DNA from: Winogradskya humida
GTDB lineage: Bacteria > Actinomycetota > Actinomycetes > Mycobacteriales > Micromonosporaceae
Reading direction: 5' to 3'
DNA: 64,000 nt
Assembly (NCBI RefSeq): GCF_016862215.1
Contig: NZ_BOMN01000010.1
Coordinates: 180,017 to 244,016 of the forward strand
Every line of letters begins with the position of its first letter. The first letter of the stretch is position 1. Positions 35,101 to 43,787 of this stretch are shown piece after piece. The notes below the pieces were generated by a model. The model was not told the DNA's origin. It saw only the letters and a program-made list of their open reading frames with translations, and did not search any database. The translations under genes were made by a program, and so were the position numbers.

Positions 35101-35217
35101 GCTGGGCTCCTGCAGCGCGACATCCCACAACCCGAGCCCCTCCGGGCCGAGCAGATCGGCCGCGCGAGCCCCGTTGTCAGCAAAGCCGTACCGGGCCAGC
35201 CGGCTGGGCCTGGTCAC
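32170..35217 (-). CDS. glnE: Bifunctional glutamine synthetase adenylyltransferase/removase GlnE
   Basis: 1015 aa. Adds AMP to and removes it from GlnA (Tyr402 of the glnA product). Two nucleotidyltransferase domains are visible: the first with GKCGGNELNYVSDVDVIFV near residue 232 (removase side) and the second with GMGRLGGYEMSYPSDADVLFV near 738 (transferase side). Each has the D-x-D metal motif and is followed by helical HD-like parts (GPGGLRDIEFAVQLLQL; GRGGLADVEWAVQLVQL). The GTG at 35217, one base after the upstream stop, gives the usual length; the extended frame to 35901 overlaps the GATase gene. Confidence 0.95.
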   Translation of the reverse strand: MTRPSRLARYGFADNGARAADLLGPEGLGLWDVALQEPSSALAGDLIHSLSRAADPNLALRQLHRMIETATRDARRSNGGPIQAPSAGPGEYMADEPAATAILSALYGDVGLRRRLVSVLGASSALGDHLVANLDQWRVLVTGKTGLAPSADGHLEFPDSMGPGALGVPALRTAYRTALLRIVAADLTGGRGLEPTMAALSRLADETLVTAYEMAVAGLPESVSEPRLAVVAMGKCGGNELNYVSDVDVIFVAAGDEDLSAGTTVAARLIEICGQVAWPVDAALRPEGNRGPLVRTLASHQAYYRRWARTWEFQALLKARPAAGDLRLAQEWIDDLAPLVWHAAERPEAVADVRDMRRKIIQNVPAKEVDREIKRGPGGLRDIEFAVQLLQLVHGRIDETLRSPGTLPALRALVAGGYVGREDGETLLRGYRFLRGIEHRLQLQNLRRTHTVPDEPKALRWLAAALGYRALPGRDAVEAFRSDWVGHAAQVRRLHAKLLYQPLLEAVARVPAEALRMTPESAGKRLEILGFADQAAALRHIQALTGGVSRTAAIQRTLLPMLLQEFADAPEPDRGLLNYRHVSDKLGSTPWYLRLLRDGGPVARRLARVLSLSRYATDLLTRDPEALRLLANDSELVPRDRDALRDGFQAAAERHLREGATDPMPAIAAVRAMRRRELFRIACADILSRSGEVAPAHPLDVHQVGIALSDVTDATLAAALHVARRVHPGIPGLRFAVIGMGRLGGYEMSYPSDADVLFVYAPPPGVTDGKASSAAHAIAEELRRTLSAPAPDPELGIDADLRPEGRQGPLVRSLNAYAQYYARWSKVWESQALLRARYVCGDEDLGREFEQLADTMRYPDGGLTREQVTEIRRIKARVEVERMPRGADPNTHTKLGRGGLADVEWAVQLVQLRHAYDVPDLRRTRTLGALSAETKAKLVDKIDAAAMEAGWTLAAQVRNALTLVRGRPTDQLPRHGVELAGVVQLLGGGDPGEFVDRYLRLTRRSRAAMERVLDA

Positions 35218-35218
35218 C

Positions 35219-36004
35219 TTAATTGCCCAGCAGCGGGAGGGTGCGCGGGACGCCGGGGACGGCGATGTCGGCGTTGGGCAGCTCGCCGAGGGCCAGGGCG
35301 GCGAACCGCGCGGCGAACGGCTGCCACACCTCCTCGACGTCGGCGAGCACGTCGGTGACGGCGGCGACCACAGCGTCGGCGTCGTAGCCGAGCTCCTCCA
35401 GCGCGCCCGGGTCAGCGCTGATCCAGTCAGCGAACATCGCCGCGTCGCACTCGATGTGGAACTGCACCCCCCAGGCCCGATCCCCGAGCCGGAACGCCTG
35501 ATGCGGATAACGCGTCGAGGCCGCGAGCAGCACCGCACCGATCGGCAGCTCGGTGATCTCGTCGTAGTGCCACTGCAGCACGTCGGGCAACAGCGGCACC
35601 CATTTGAACAGCGGGTCGGTGTCGGCAGCGTCGCGCCGCCCGACCAGCCCGGGCCCGATCTCGGGCCCGGACGTACTGCGCTCGACGAGCCCCCCGTGCG
35701 CCTGGGCGAGCAGCTGCGCACCGAGACACACGGCCATCGTCGGGACGTGGTGGCGCACCGCCTTACGCAGCAGCCCCTCGACCTCGGGGAACCAGGCCGC
35801 ACCCGGCTGCCCGTCCGTGCCGGCATAGGCGTCCTGCTCGCCGCCGAGCACGACCAGCGCGGCGAAACCGTCAAGCGTCTCGGGCAACGGATCGCCGGCA
35901 TGCGGCCGGACGACCGTCAGCTCGAGCCCCGCCTCCGCGAACCAGTCGCCGAGCCGGCGCAGATCATCCGACGGGTCGTTCTCGATAACCAGTGCTGTAC
36001 CCAC
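35219..36004 (-). CDS. Class I glutamine amidotransferase-like protein
   Basis: 261 aa. GATase triad visible: nucleophile Cys in VCLGAQLLAQAHGG, and His/Glu in GVQFHIECD. N-terminal VIENDPSDDLRRLGDWFAEAG is typical of stand-alone GuaA-like GATases. It probably hydrolyses gamma-glutamyl amides or glutamine-like compounds; the partner is unknown. It is directly upstream of glnE (one base apart), so it likely shares the transcript and may take part in nitrogen metabolism. Confidence 0.87.
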   Translation of the reverse strand: MGTALVIENDPSDDLRRLGDWFAEAGLELTVVRPHAGDPLPETLDGFAALVVLGGEQDAYAGTDGQPGAAWFPEVEGLLRKAVRHHVPTMAVCLGAQLLAQAHGGLVERSTSGPEIGPGLVGRRDAADTDPLFKWVPLLPDVLQWHYDEITELPIGAVLLAASTRYPHQAFRLGDRAWGVQFHIECDAAMFADWISADPGALEELGYDADAVVAAVTDVLADVEEVWQPFAARFAALALGELPNADIAVPGVPRTLPLLGN

Positions 36005-36010
36005 ACACCG

Positions 36011-36016
36011 AGGCTA
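36011..36016 (-). promoter_or_regulatory. -10 box, leaderless promoter of the GATase-glnE operon
   Basis: TAGCCT on the minus strand, 7 bases before the GTG at 36004. It overlaps the 3' end of the GNAT gene. Confidence 0.5.
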
Positions 36017-36472
36017 TCGGGTGGGTACGACGGGCACGGTGGGTGTCCACCTCGCCACGACTTCGCCGTCGTCTTCCTCCCCCGTCTCGACGAACCCGAG
36101 CGACAGGTAGAGCGCGCGGGCCGCGGTGTTCGAAGGCTGATAGCTCAGCGCCACGTTCGGCGTCCCAGGCTCGGCGCCCAGCTTGTCGCGCAACGTCTTG
36201 ATCAGCGCCCGCCCGATCCCCTGCCGCTGCCGAGCCGCATCAACCACCACGCCACCGATCCACCGGCTCCGGTCATCGTCAACGGCCCACATGCAGAACC
36301 CGACCACCTGCCCCTCCAGCGTCACCGCCAGCGCATGCCACAACTCGCCGTACGCGCACATGCACAGGTAGTGCTCGACATCGGCGACAAAATCCCGCTG
36401 CTCAGCGTGCACGGTCAACGCCGCAGAAGCCCGCCAGTTGTCCTTGGTCACCGGCTCAAGATCGACAATCAT
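36014..36472 (-). CDS. GNAT acetyltransferase, BltD/SpeG-like
   Basis: 152 aa. GNAT fold with acetyl-CoA motif A VVDAARQRQGIGRALIKTL and C-terminal NTAARALYLSLGFVETGEE. The pattern QVVGFCMWAVDDD ... RWIGGVVVD resembles spermidine/spermine-type acetyltransferases. Start ATG at 36472 overlaps the MFS stop (ATGA), suggesting a transporter-acetyltransferase pair for the same compound. Confidence 0.85.
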   Translation of the reverse strand: MIVDLEPVTKDNWRASAALTVHAEQRDFVADVEHYLCMCAYGELWHALAVTLEGQVVGFCMWAVDDDRSRWIGGVVVDAARQRQGIGRALIKTLRDKLGAEPGTPNVALSYQPSNTAARALYLSLGFVETGEEDDGEVVARWTPTVPVVPTR

Positions 36473-37680
36473 CGTGCCATCCTGCCAGCCCCCACCACCC
36501 GCACGCTGTCCGATTTCCGCAGCACCAGCACTCCGCCTGCCACCGCGACCGCCGCGGTCACGGCGAACGCCACCGGCACCGAAACCCTCCCGAGCAGAAG
36601 ACCCGCCAGCGCGGCACCGAGCGAACTGGCGACGTTGTACGCGGTGTTCACCCACGCACCGGCCCGCAGCCGCGCCCCGGGCGCCGCCGCCGAATCGGCC
36701 AGCAGGTACGCCGTGGTCAGTGCAGGCGAGATGAACAGCCCGGCGACACCGACCAGTGCCACCAGGACGACCAGATTCCCGGACAGTCCCGCCAGCCCGA
36801 CCGACACCCCGAGCGCGATCGCGAGCAGCGGCAACCGCACCTCCCCGGGCAACCGCCAGGTGACCGCACCGTAGGCGAGCCCACCGGCAACGCTTCCGAC
36901 AGCAAGCGCGGCCTCCACCCACGCGACGGCCGCCAGGTGCTGCTCCCGATCGGCGAAAGCCACCACAAGCAGCCCCAGCGCGCCGAGGCACATCCCCACC
37001 GCGGCCGACACGAGGACCGGCCGGAACAGCAGAGCATTTCCTGTCCCCGCGGCGGTCGCCGGCACCGCAGCCGTGGACGGCTCGATGGCCCGCACCGCAG
37101 GCGACGTCACCAGCAGAACGCTGCCCGTCACGACGAGCGCGGCGCTGACGGCGACACCCAGCGCCGGATTCACCACGGCGGCCAAGAGCCCGGCCAGCAG
37201 GGGCCCGGTGACGTACAACAACTCCTCGCAGACGGTGTCCAACGAGAAGGCCCGCTGCCGCAGTGCCTCGTCAGCGACGAGATCCGTCCACAACGACCGC
37301 ATGATGGGACCGAGCGGAGGGGTGCACGTTCCGGCGGCGACAGCCAGAACCCACAACAACGGATGCGCCACACCCGGTCGCCACGTGGCGATCGCGATCG
37401 CCACCAGCAGGGACGCGTACGCGAACGCCATGGGGATCAGCACCCGCCGCAGCCCGTACCGCTCGATCAGCCTCGCCCGCAGCGGCGACAGTACCGAACT
37501 CGTCAGACCGAACAGAGCGGTGAAGATCCCGGCCACGGCGTACGACCCCGTGGCCCGGGTGACGGCGAGCACCAGCGACAGGTAGACGATCCCGTAGGAG
37601 AGCCTGCCGACCAGGGCCGCACTGAAAGTACGGGCAGCGTGGGGGGTGTTCAGGACAGCACGGTACGAAGGCACGGTCAT
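36469..37680 (-). CDS. MFS transporter
   Basis: 403 aa, twelve hydrophobic segments. Conserved MFS loop 2-3 motif is recognisable (SPLRARLIERYGLRRVLI), and the protein ends with basic residues. No substrate can be inferred beyond the co-translated acetyltransferase. GAGGA lies just before the ATG. Probable role: drug or polyamine efflux (inference). Confidence 0.85.
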   Translation of the reverse strand: MTVPSYRAVLNTPHAARTFSAALVGRLSYGIVYLSLVLAVTRATGSYAVAGIFTALFGLTSSVLSPLRARLIERYGLRRVLIPMAFAYASLLVAIAIATWRPGVAHPLLWVLAVAAGTCTPPLGPIMRSLWTDLVADEALRQRAFSLDTVCEELLYVTGPLLAGLLAAVVNPALGVAVSAALVVTGSVLLVTSPAVRAIEPSTAAVPATAAGTGNALLFRPVLVSAAVGMCLGALGLLVVAFADREQHLAAVAWVEAALAVGSVAGGLAYGAVTWRLPGEVRLPLLAIALGVSVGLAGLSGNLVVLVALVGVAGLFISPALTTAYLLADSAAAPGARLRAGAWVNTAYNVASSLGAALAGLLLGRVSVPVAFAVTAAVAVAGGVLVLRKSDSVRVVGAGRMAR

Positions 37681-37782
37681 TCCTCGGATAGCGCGAACGG
37701 GGTCAGCGACAGAGCCGCATCACCGATGCGGCACCACGCGACCTACGCACAGAGGAAAGACATGCCCATCACCGTAGCGAAC

Positions 37783-38208
37783 TCAGGCGATGCAGGCGCA
37801 GACGATCAGAGCGGCCCCGAAGTGGGAGGCGGCGCTGACCATCGCGCCGGGGTGGCGCTCCGGGGTGCAGATGACCTCGCCGAGCTTGCCGGGGGTCATC
37901 CAGTCCAGAACCATGAAGGCCAGCCCCATCACGCCGATGCCGAGAATGCCGAAGAGCGCGGTCGACGCGAGCCCCTCGGCGAAATTCTCGTAGCTGGTGA
38001 AGATCGCGGTGAACACGATCAGCGCGATGCCGATCTGGTTCGCCGCGAGCAGCAGGGAGGCGTTCGGGTTCTTCTCGTGCCAGATCAGGTCCCGCAACTT
38101 GCCCGGGGTCAGCAGATCCACGAGCACATAGCCGAGCGCCATGAGCCCGATCCCCAGCGCCCCGAACACGATGCTGCGCCCAGCACCCTCAAGCAAATTC
38201 TCCAGCAC
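37783..38208 (-). CDS. DUF350 membrane protein
   Basis: 141 aa with four hydrophobic helices arranged as two DUF350 repeats: GALGIGLMALGYVLVDLLTPGKL in the first half and GILGIGVMGLAFMVLDWMTPGKL in the second. DUF350 proteins are inner-membrane proteins of unknown function, often near glutathionylspermidine synthase-like genes, absent here. GTG start with GGGGG upstream. Same strand as glnA2 but it stops before MFS, so a monocistronic unit is likely. Confidence 0.85.
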   Translation of the reverse strand: MLENLLEGAGRSIVFGALGIGLMALGYVLVDLLTPGKLRDLIWHEKNPNASLLLAANQIGIALIVFTAIFTSYENFAEGLASTALFGILGIGVMGLAFMVLDWMTPGKLGEVICTPERHPGAMVSAASHFGAALIVCACIA

Positions 38209-38263
38209 AGGAATTCCCCCTAGTCACAGCCTCTGCCGTGGCACGGTACCGGCTGGATCAAAC

Positions 38264-39616
38264 TCAGAGGGTCCCGAGGTAGCGCTGACGCTCGTACGGA
38301 GTGACCTCGCGGCGGTATTGCTCCCATTCCTGGCGCTTGTTGCGCAGGAAGAAGTCGAAGACATGCTCGCCCAGAACCTCGGGGATCAGCTCCGACTTGC
38401 TCATCACGTCGATCGCCTCGGCGAGGTTCTCCGGCAGGGCTTCGTACCCCATGGCCTTGCGCTCCTGGGGCGAGAGCGACCAGACGTCGTCCTCGGCGCC
38501 CGGGGGCAGCTCGTAGCCTTCCTCGATGCCCTTGAGACCGGCACCGAGCATGACCGCGAAGGCGAGGTAGGGGTTGGTGGCCGAGTCGATCGAGCGGACC
38601 TCGACGCGGGCCGAGCCGGGCTTGCCGAACGCGGGCACCCGGACCAGGGCCGAGCGGTTGAGCGCGCCCCAGCTGACGAACGCCGGCGACTCGGTGATCC
38701 GGTCGGGCAGTTGCAGCGGGAAGAGCCGCTTGTACGAGTTGACCCACTGGTTGGTGACCGCGGTGTATTCGCGGGCGTGCACCAGGAGACCGGCAATGAA
38801 CGCGCGGCCCGTCTTGGACAGCTTGAGGGGGTCCTCGCTGTCGTAGAACGCGTTGCGCTCGCCCTCGAACAGCGACAGGTGGGTGTGCATGCCGCTGCCG
38901 GGCTGGTCCGTGTAGGGCTTCGGCATGAAGGTCGCGCGGACCCCCTGGGAGAGCGCCACCTCCTTGACCACGTGCCGGAACGTCATGATGTTGTCGGCGG
39001 TGGTCAGCGCGTCGGCGTAGCGCAGGTCGATCTCCTGCTGGCCGGGCGCGACCTCGTGGTGGCTGAACTCCACCGAGATGCCGATCCGCTCGAGCGCGAG
39101 CACGGCCTGACGCCGGAAGTCACGCGCGACCGAGTGCGTGGTGTGGTCGAAGTAGCCGCCACCGTCGACCGGGATCGGCACCGAGCCGTCCAGCGGCCCG
39201 TCCTGCACCAGGAAGAACTCGATCTCCGGGTGGGTGTAGAAGGTAAAGCCCTTCTCCGCCGCCTTGGCCAGCATCCGGCGCAGCACGTGCCGCGGGTCGG
39301 CCCAGGCCGCACTGCCGTCGGGCAGCAGGATGTCGCAGAAGATACGCGCGCTCTCGCCGCTGGCACCGCCCTCGAACGGGAAGACCTGGAAGGTCGTCGG
39401 ATCCGGCATGGCGACCATGTCGGACTCGGAGACCCGGGCGAAGCCCTCGATCGCCGAGCCGTCGATGCCCATGCCCTCCTCGAAGGCGGACTCGAGTTCA
39501 GCCGGTGCCACCGACACGCTTTTCAGAGTGCCGAGCACGTCGGTGAACCAGAGACGGACAAAACGGATGTCGCGCTCCTCGAGCGTACGAAGCACGAACT
39601 CCTGCTGTCGGTCCAC
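38264..39616 (-). CDS. glnA2: Glutamine synthetase-like GlnA2 (gamma-glutamylpolyamine synthetase type)
   Basis: 450 aa. GSI fold with FTDVLGTLKSVSV, EGMGIDGSAIEGFARVSESDM, EIEFFLVQ and PGSGMHTHLSLFEG. The NLYDLPP-type adenylylation Tyr loop of true GlnA is absent (the segment reads DDVWSLSPQERKAMG), so GlnE should not control it. In Streptomyces the homologue GlnA2 acts as a gamma-glutamylpolyamine synthetase. That role fits here but is inference, since the nearest polyamine-like function is only the acetyltransferase gene 2 kb away. GTG with GAGGGG site. Confidence 0.88.
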   Translation of the reverse strand: MDRQQEFVLRTLEERDIRFVRLWFTDVLGTLKSVSVAPAELESAFEEGMGIDGSAIEGFARVSESDMVAMPDPTTFQVFPFEGGASGESARIFCDILLPDGSAAWADPRHVLRRMLAKAAEKGFTFYTHPEIEFFLVQDGPLDGSVPIPVDGGGYFDHTTHSVARDFRRQAVLALERIGISVEFSHHEVAPGQQEIDLRYADALTTADNIMTFRHVVKEVALSQGVRATFMPKPYTDQPGSGMHTHLSLFEGERNAFYDSEDPLKLSKTGRAFIAGLLVHAREYTAVTNQWVNSYKRLFPLQLPDRITESPAFVSWGALNRSALVRVPAFGKPGSARVEVRSIDSATNPYLAFAVMLGAGLKGIEEGYELPPGAEDDVWSLSPQERKAMGYEALPENLAEAIDVMSKSELIPEVLGEHVFDFFLRNKRQEWEQYRREVTPYERQRYLGTL

Positions 39617-39891
39617 GTCAACCCCTCGAACTTGCCCGGCGGTCAGTCTCTCCCGGTCCCGTTACGCCGAGATTACGCTGACCAACGCCCTGGCGCGCTC
39701 CCCGGGTAAGGCCCGATGTTGATCTCAGACCATACGGCAGCGACCGAGCCCATGACATGCCAACGCCGGGGAACAATAAATGCATGGCTGTGATCGGCTC
39801 CACTGACCTCTGACCAACCCGAGGTGTCCGGTGCGACGATTCCCTCAGACCCGGGGACCGCACTGCGCGGCCTCGAGGGAAGGAGACAACC

Positions 39892-40722
39892 ATGTCTGAC
39901 GTGCCAACCCTGTACGGCGGTCCGGCGACCCGCCGCGTACGCACCCGTGACCTGATCGCGGCCAAGGAGCGCGGCGACCGCTGGCCGATGCTCACGTCGT
40001 ACGACCAGTACACCGCGTCCCTGTTCGACCGGTCCGGCATCCCGGTGCTGCTGGTCGGCGATTCCGCGGCCAACAACGTCTTCGGCTACGAGACGACCCT
40101 CCCGGTCACAACAGACGAGCTGATCCCACTGGTACGCGCAGTCGTGCGCGCCACGAGCACCGCGCTGATCGTCGCCGACCTGCCCTTCGGCTCGTACGAG
40201 GAGGGTCCGGCGCAGGCGCTGCGCACAGCCGTACGTTTCATGAAGGAAGCCGGCGCCCACGCCGTGAAGCTGGAGGGCGGCCGCCGGGTCGCCGCGCAGA
40301 TCGAGGCGCTGACCGGAGCCGGCATCCCGGTCATGGCCCACGTCGGCTTCACGCCGCAGAGCGAGCACATCCTCGGCGGTTACCGCGTGCAGGGCCGCGG
40401 CGACGCGGCCGAGGAGGTCATCGCCGACGCCCGCGCGGTCACCGAGGCCGGCGCGTTCGCGGTGGTGCTCGAGATGGTCATGGGCGATGTGGCCAAGCAG
40501 ATCACCAAGGAGCTGCCGATCCCCACGGTCGGCATCGGCGCGGGTCCGGACACCGACGCCCAGGTGCTGGTCTGGCAGGACATGGCCGGCCTGCGCGAGG
40601 GCAAGGCACCAAGATTCGTGAAACGGTACGCCGACCTCGCCGGAGTCCTCGGCGACGCCGTCAAGCGGTACGCCGACGATGTTCGCACGGGTGAATTCCC
40701 GGCTGCGGAGCACACGTTCTAG
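39892..40722 (+). CDS. panB: 3-methyl-2-oxobutanoate hydroxymethyltransferase PanB
   Basis: 276 aa. First enzyme of pantothenate synthesis: adds a hydroxymethyl group from methylenetetrahydrofolate to 2-oxoisovalerate. Seen: [31 protein letters not shown] (Mg site), [17 protein letters not shown] and [17 protein letters not shown], all PanB signatures. An AAGGAGA site precedes the ATG. Divergent from glnA2 and followed by a very long hairpin. Confidence 0.96.
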   Translation: MSDVPTLYGGPATRRVRTRDLIAAKERGDRWPMLTSYDQYTASLFDRSGIPVLLVGDSAANNVFGYETTLPVTTDELIPLVRAVVRATSTALIVADLPFGSYEEGPAQALRTAVRFMKEAGAHAVKLEGGRRVAAQIEALTGAGIPVMAHVGFTPQSEHILGGYRVQGRGDAAEEVIADARAVTEAGAFAVVLEMVMGDVAKQITKELPIPTVGIGAGPDTDAQVLVWQDMAGLREGKAPRFVKRYADLAGVLGDAVKRYADDVRTGEFPAAEHTF

Positions 40723-40758
40723 AACTGGCACGACGCCGACTCGGCGCAAGATCGGATC

Positions 40759-40817
40759 GGCGAGTCTTGTGGATCACGGCGGCCCGGCGCTGGCCGCCGT
40801 GATCCACGAGACTCGCC
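40759..40817. terminator. Very long hairpin between panB and the glyoxalase gene
   Basis: 24-base arms (40759-40782 and 40794-40817) that are complementary with a single G-U position, extended by two further pairs inside, leaving a 7-base loop. Placed 36 bases after panB. Likely a strong terminator; no U-tract follows. Confidence 0.7.
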
Positions 40818-40846
40818 GGTGGCAGACTTCTACTCGGAGGTGCTAC

Positions 40847-41296
40847 ATGTCCGTTCCTGCCCGAGTCGGCCTCGCCACCCTTGGCGTGACCGATGTCGCC
40901 CGCGCGACCGAGTTCTACCGGTCGCTCGGATGGCGGGTGTCACGTGCGTCGGTTCCCGGCGTGGTCACCTACTTCCATACGGCCGGCGGCCTGCTGTCGC
41001 TGGTCACCGCGGTCGATCTGACGGTCGACGCGGGACTGCCACCGCGCGCCATAGCCCCGCATGTGCCCGACGGCGTCCGCACCACGATGCTGACCATCAC
41101 GATGGAGAGCCCGGAAGCGGTCGACGAGGCGCTGCGCTCGGTCGTCCAGGCCGGCGCGACCCTGGTCCGGGCCGGTCGTCCCGGCGAGGCCGGCGGTTAT
41201 CTCGGTTACTTCACCGACCCCGATGGGCACCTCTGGGAGGTCAACCACCACCCTGAATGGCCCCTGGACGAAACCGGGATCCCTCAGCTGCCGTAA
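40847..41296 (+). CDS. VOC-family glyoxalase/dioxygenase-like protein
   Basis: 149 aa. Two beta-alpha-beta-beta-beta modules of the vicinal oxygen chelate fold: LGVTDVARATEFYRSLGW at the start, and YFTDPDGHLWEVNHHP near the end, with the conserved DPDGHLWEV block. Start ATG at 40847 has CGGAGG seven bases upstream; the longer frame crosses the panB terminator. Eleven bases ahead of the quinone reductase gene, hence probably co-transcribed in an electrophile-handling operon. Confidence 0.85.
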   Translation: MSVPARVGLATLGVTDVARATEFYRSLGWRVSRASVPGVVTYFHTAGGLLSLVTAVDLTVDAGLPPRAIAPHVPDGVRTTMLTITMESPEAVDEALRSVVQAGATLVRAGRPGEAGGYLGYFTDPDGHLWEVNHHPEWPLDETGIPQLP

Positions 41297-41307
41297 GGAG
41301 CCACCAC

Positions 41308-42324
41308 GTGCAGGCGATCGTCTTCACCGAGACCGGCGACACGTCCGTCATGAGCCTCGTGCAGCGCGAGGTTCCCGAGCCCGGCCCGGATCAGGTCCGG
41401 GTCCGGGTGATGCGCTCCGGCGTCAACCCGACGGACTGGAAACGGCGCTCGGCCGGGGAGCTCGCGTTCCCCGAGATCACCCCGAACATGGACGGGGCCG
41501 GGATCGTCGACGCGGTGGGTGCGGACGTCACCACGCACAAGCCCGGTGACCGGGTCTGGCTGATGCTGGCCGCGGCCGGCAGTCCGTTCGGGACGGCGGC
41601 GGAATACTCCGTCGTCCCGGCCGGCCACGCCTTCCCCCTTCCGGAAGGCATCTCGTATGAAGTGGGCGCGTCACTCGGCGTGCCCGCCGTCACCGCGCAC
41701 CGGGCGCTGACGGTCGCGGAGAACGGCCCGCAGCGGCTCTTCCCCGGCGCTCTCGCCGGCCGGACGGTCCTGGTGGCGGGCGGCGCGGGCGCGGTCGGGC
41801 ACGCGGCGATCCAGCTCGCCCGCTGGGCCGGCGCCACCGTCATCACCACGGTCAGCAGCCCGGAGAAGGCCGCCCTGGCGACGGCCGCGGGCGCGCATCA
41901 CGCGGTCAACTATCGCGACGGCGAGCCGGCCAAGGAGATCCGAGCGGTCGCCCCGGACGGCGTCGACCTCATCGTCGAGGTCGCGCCCGGCGCCAACGCG
42001 AAGCTCAACCAGGCGGTCGCCGCCAACCACGCGACCATCGCGATCTACGCGGGCGACACGATCGCTGTCGACGTGCGCCCGCTCATGATGATCAACGCGC
42101 GCCTGCAGTTCCTCATCCTCTACACGGTCGGCGAGCCGGCGCTGCAGCTCGCGGGCGAGGCGATCTGCGCCGCGCTGAGCGACGGAGCGCTGCCGGTCGG
42201 CGAGGAGCACGGCCTGCCGCTGCACCACTACCCGCTCGCCGCCACCGCCGACGCGCACACGGCTGTCCAGCAGGAAACCGTCGGCAAGATCCTGATCGAC
42301 GTCGCTGACGTCGCTACGGAGTAG
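41308..42324 (+). CDS. NADPH:quinone oxidoreductase-like MDR enzyme
   Basis: 338 aa zinc-free medium-chain reductase. N-terminal VQAIVFTETGDTSVMSLVQREVPEP, catalytic-domain RSGVNPTDWKRRSAG and NADP motif VLVAGGAGAVGHAAIQLARWAGA (residues about 151-173). Likely reduces quinones or alkenals. GTG start with AAGGAG upstream. The end overlaps the RNB ribonuclease gene from the opposite strand by 11 bases. Confidence 0.88.
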   Translation: MQAIVFTETGDTSVMSLVQREVPEPGPDQVRVRVMRSGVNPTDWKRRSAGELAFPEITPNMDGAGIVDAVGADVTTHKPGDRVWLMLAAAGSPFGTAAEYSVVPAGHAFPLPEGISYEVGASLGVPAVTAHRALTVAENGPQRLFPGALAGRTVLVAGGAGAVGHAAIQLARWAGATVITTVSSPEKAALATAAGAHHAVNYRDGEPAKEIRAVAPDGVDLIVEVAPGANAKLNQAVAANHATIAIYAGDTIAVDVRPLMMINARLQFLILYTVGEPALQLAGEAICAALSDGALPVGEEHGLPLHHYPLAATADAHTAVQQETVGKILIDVADVATE

Positions 42325-43714
42325 TGAACAGCACGCTGCGGGTCTTCGGGTCGGCTTCCTTCAGGCGTACGAGCATCCGCGTACCCAACGGAAGCTGACC
42401 CTCGCAGCGGGCCTGCACCGCGGGGTCGTCGATCGCGACCGTCCCACCGCCCCGCTTCTCGTCCACATCGAGCACCCCCGCCTCGAACGTCTCCCCGACC
42501 CGGTCCGCGAGCAGCACCGCCTCGGCCAGCGACACCGCACCCCGGGCAGCAGCCGAGGCGACCCGGTCGGTGGCCGCCATCGCCTTGGGCAACTTCGGCA
42601 ACGCGTCGCGCGCCCACTGCGGAACGGCGCGCCCCTCGTGCAGGGCAAGACAGACCTCGGTGGCGTAACGGTCAGCAAGCCGCCGCAGCGGCGCGGTCAC
42701 ATGCGCGTACGGCGCCCCGACCCCACCGTGCGAGATCAACTCCGGAGCCACCCCGTCAAACGCGGTGTACGCGGCCCCGCGCAGCAACTCCGCGGCCTGA
42801 TCGAGAAACGCGGCCCCCCGTGGATCACCGGGATCAACCGACGCCACAACCGCACCGACCGAAGCACCCTCCGGCCAGCCGACACCCAGCGACCCCGCGG
42901 CGGCCCGCAACGTGGTGACCGCCTCGGGCCGGGGGCCGGGCATGGTCCGCAACAGCCCCACCCCGCCACCGAGCATCAACGAAGCGGCAGCCATCCCGGT
43001 GAGCAGCGAGATCTGCGCATTCCACCCCTCAACGGCCAACTGCGCGCGCAACACCAGCCGCCACCCGTCCCCGTCAGGCTCGATCTCCTGCTCCGGCAAC
43101 GGCAGGTCCACCGCCCCACGCTCCGCGGCCCGCGCGGCCAGCAACGCCCCGACCTCGGGCAGCAACGCCACCGCCGCATCCGCCGTCCCCGCATCAACAG
43201 CGCGCTGCAGCCCCTCATAATCCAGCTTGGCCCGGCTCCGCACCCGCGCCCGCTCCACCCCGACGCCCACGATCGCCCCGGTCGCGTCAAGGTCGATCGT
43301 CCACAGCACCGCAGCCCGATCGACATCCGGTAGCAGGCTCACCGCACCCTCGCTCAGCACCGCCGGATGCAACGGAACCTTCCCGTCAGGCAGATAGATC
43401 GTCTGCCCCCGCACCCACGTCTCAACCTCAAGATCCCCACCAGGCCGCACGTACGACGCCACGTCAGCAATCGCGTACCGAACCCGGAATCCCCCGTCCC
43501 GGCGCGCGATGTGCACCGCCTGATCAAGATCCCGCGACGTCGCCGGGTCAACGGTCACCAGCGGAACATCGGTCCGATCAACGGCCGGCAACGGAAGACT
43601 CACCGCCGCCTCGGCCTCCCGCAGGGCAGCAGCCGGAAACTCCGCCGGCAACTCCAACTCCGCCCGCAGGACGGAGAAGTCAATCCGGGGCGCACGAACT
43701 CGGGCAATGGGCAC
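42314..43714 (-). CDS. RNB-domain exoribonuclease (RNase II/R-like)
   Basis: 466 aa, shorter than E. coli RNase II/R because it lacks N-terminal cold-shock and C-terminal S1 extensions of full size. RNB active-site strand VDPATSRDLDQAVHI (metal-binding Asp residues) is intact, with RYAIADVASYV, TIYLPDGKVPLHPAVLSEGAVSLL and APYAHVTAPLRRLADRY. Degrades RNA 3' to 5'. GTG start. Transcribed towards the quinone reductase. Confidence 0.88.
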   Translation of the reverse strand: MPIARVRAPRIDFSVLRAELELPAEFPAAALREAEAAVSLPLPAVDRTDVPLVTVDPATSRDLDQAVHIARRDGGFRVRYAIADVASYVRPGGDLEVETWVRGQTIYLPDGKVPLHPAVLSEGAVSLLPDVDRAAVLWTIDLDATGAIVGVGVERARVRSRAKLDYEGLQRAVDAGTADAAVALLPEVGALLAARAAERGAVDLPLPEQEIEPDGDGWRLVLRAQLAVEGWNAQISLLTGMAAASLMLGGGVGLLRTMPGPRPEAVTTLRAAAGSLGVGWPEGASVGAVVASVDPGDPRGAAFLDQAAELLRGAAYTAFDGVAPELISHGGVGAPYAHVTAPLRRLADRYATEVCLALHEGRAVPQWARDALPKLPKAMAATDRVASAAARGAVSLAEAVLLADRVGETFEAGVLDVDEKRGGGTVAIDDPAVQARCEGQLPLGTRMLVRLKEADPKTRSVLFTTP

Positions 43715-43741
43715 GCCCCATTCCTAACACGCCCCACCCCG

Positions 43742-43772
43742 CAAAAAGGGCCGCGCCCACCGGCACGGCCCT
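43742..43772 (-). terminator. Terminator of the histone-H1-like gene
   Basis: On the minus strand AGGGCCG...CGGCCCT stem (43772-43766 / 43753-43747) followed by TTTTT at 43746-43742. Confidence 0.8.
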
Positions 43773-43787
43773 CCCCACAACCCACTA

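Noticed and set aside
39661..39676. GlnR-like site upstream of glnA2
   Set aside because: Only GTAAT-n6-GTAAC can be read, with no GaAAC half-site; much weaker than the glnA box.
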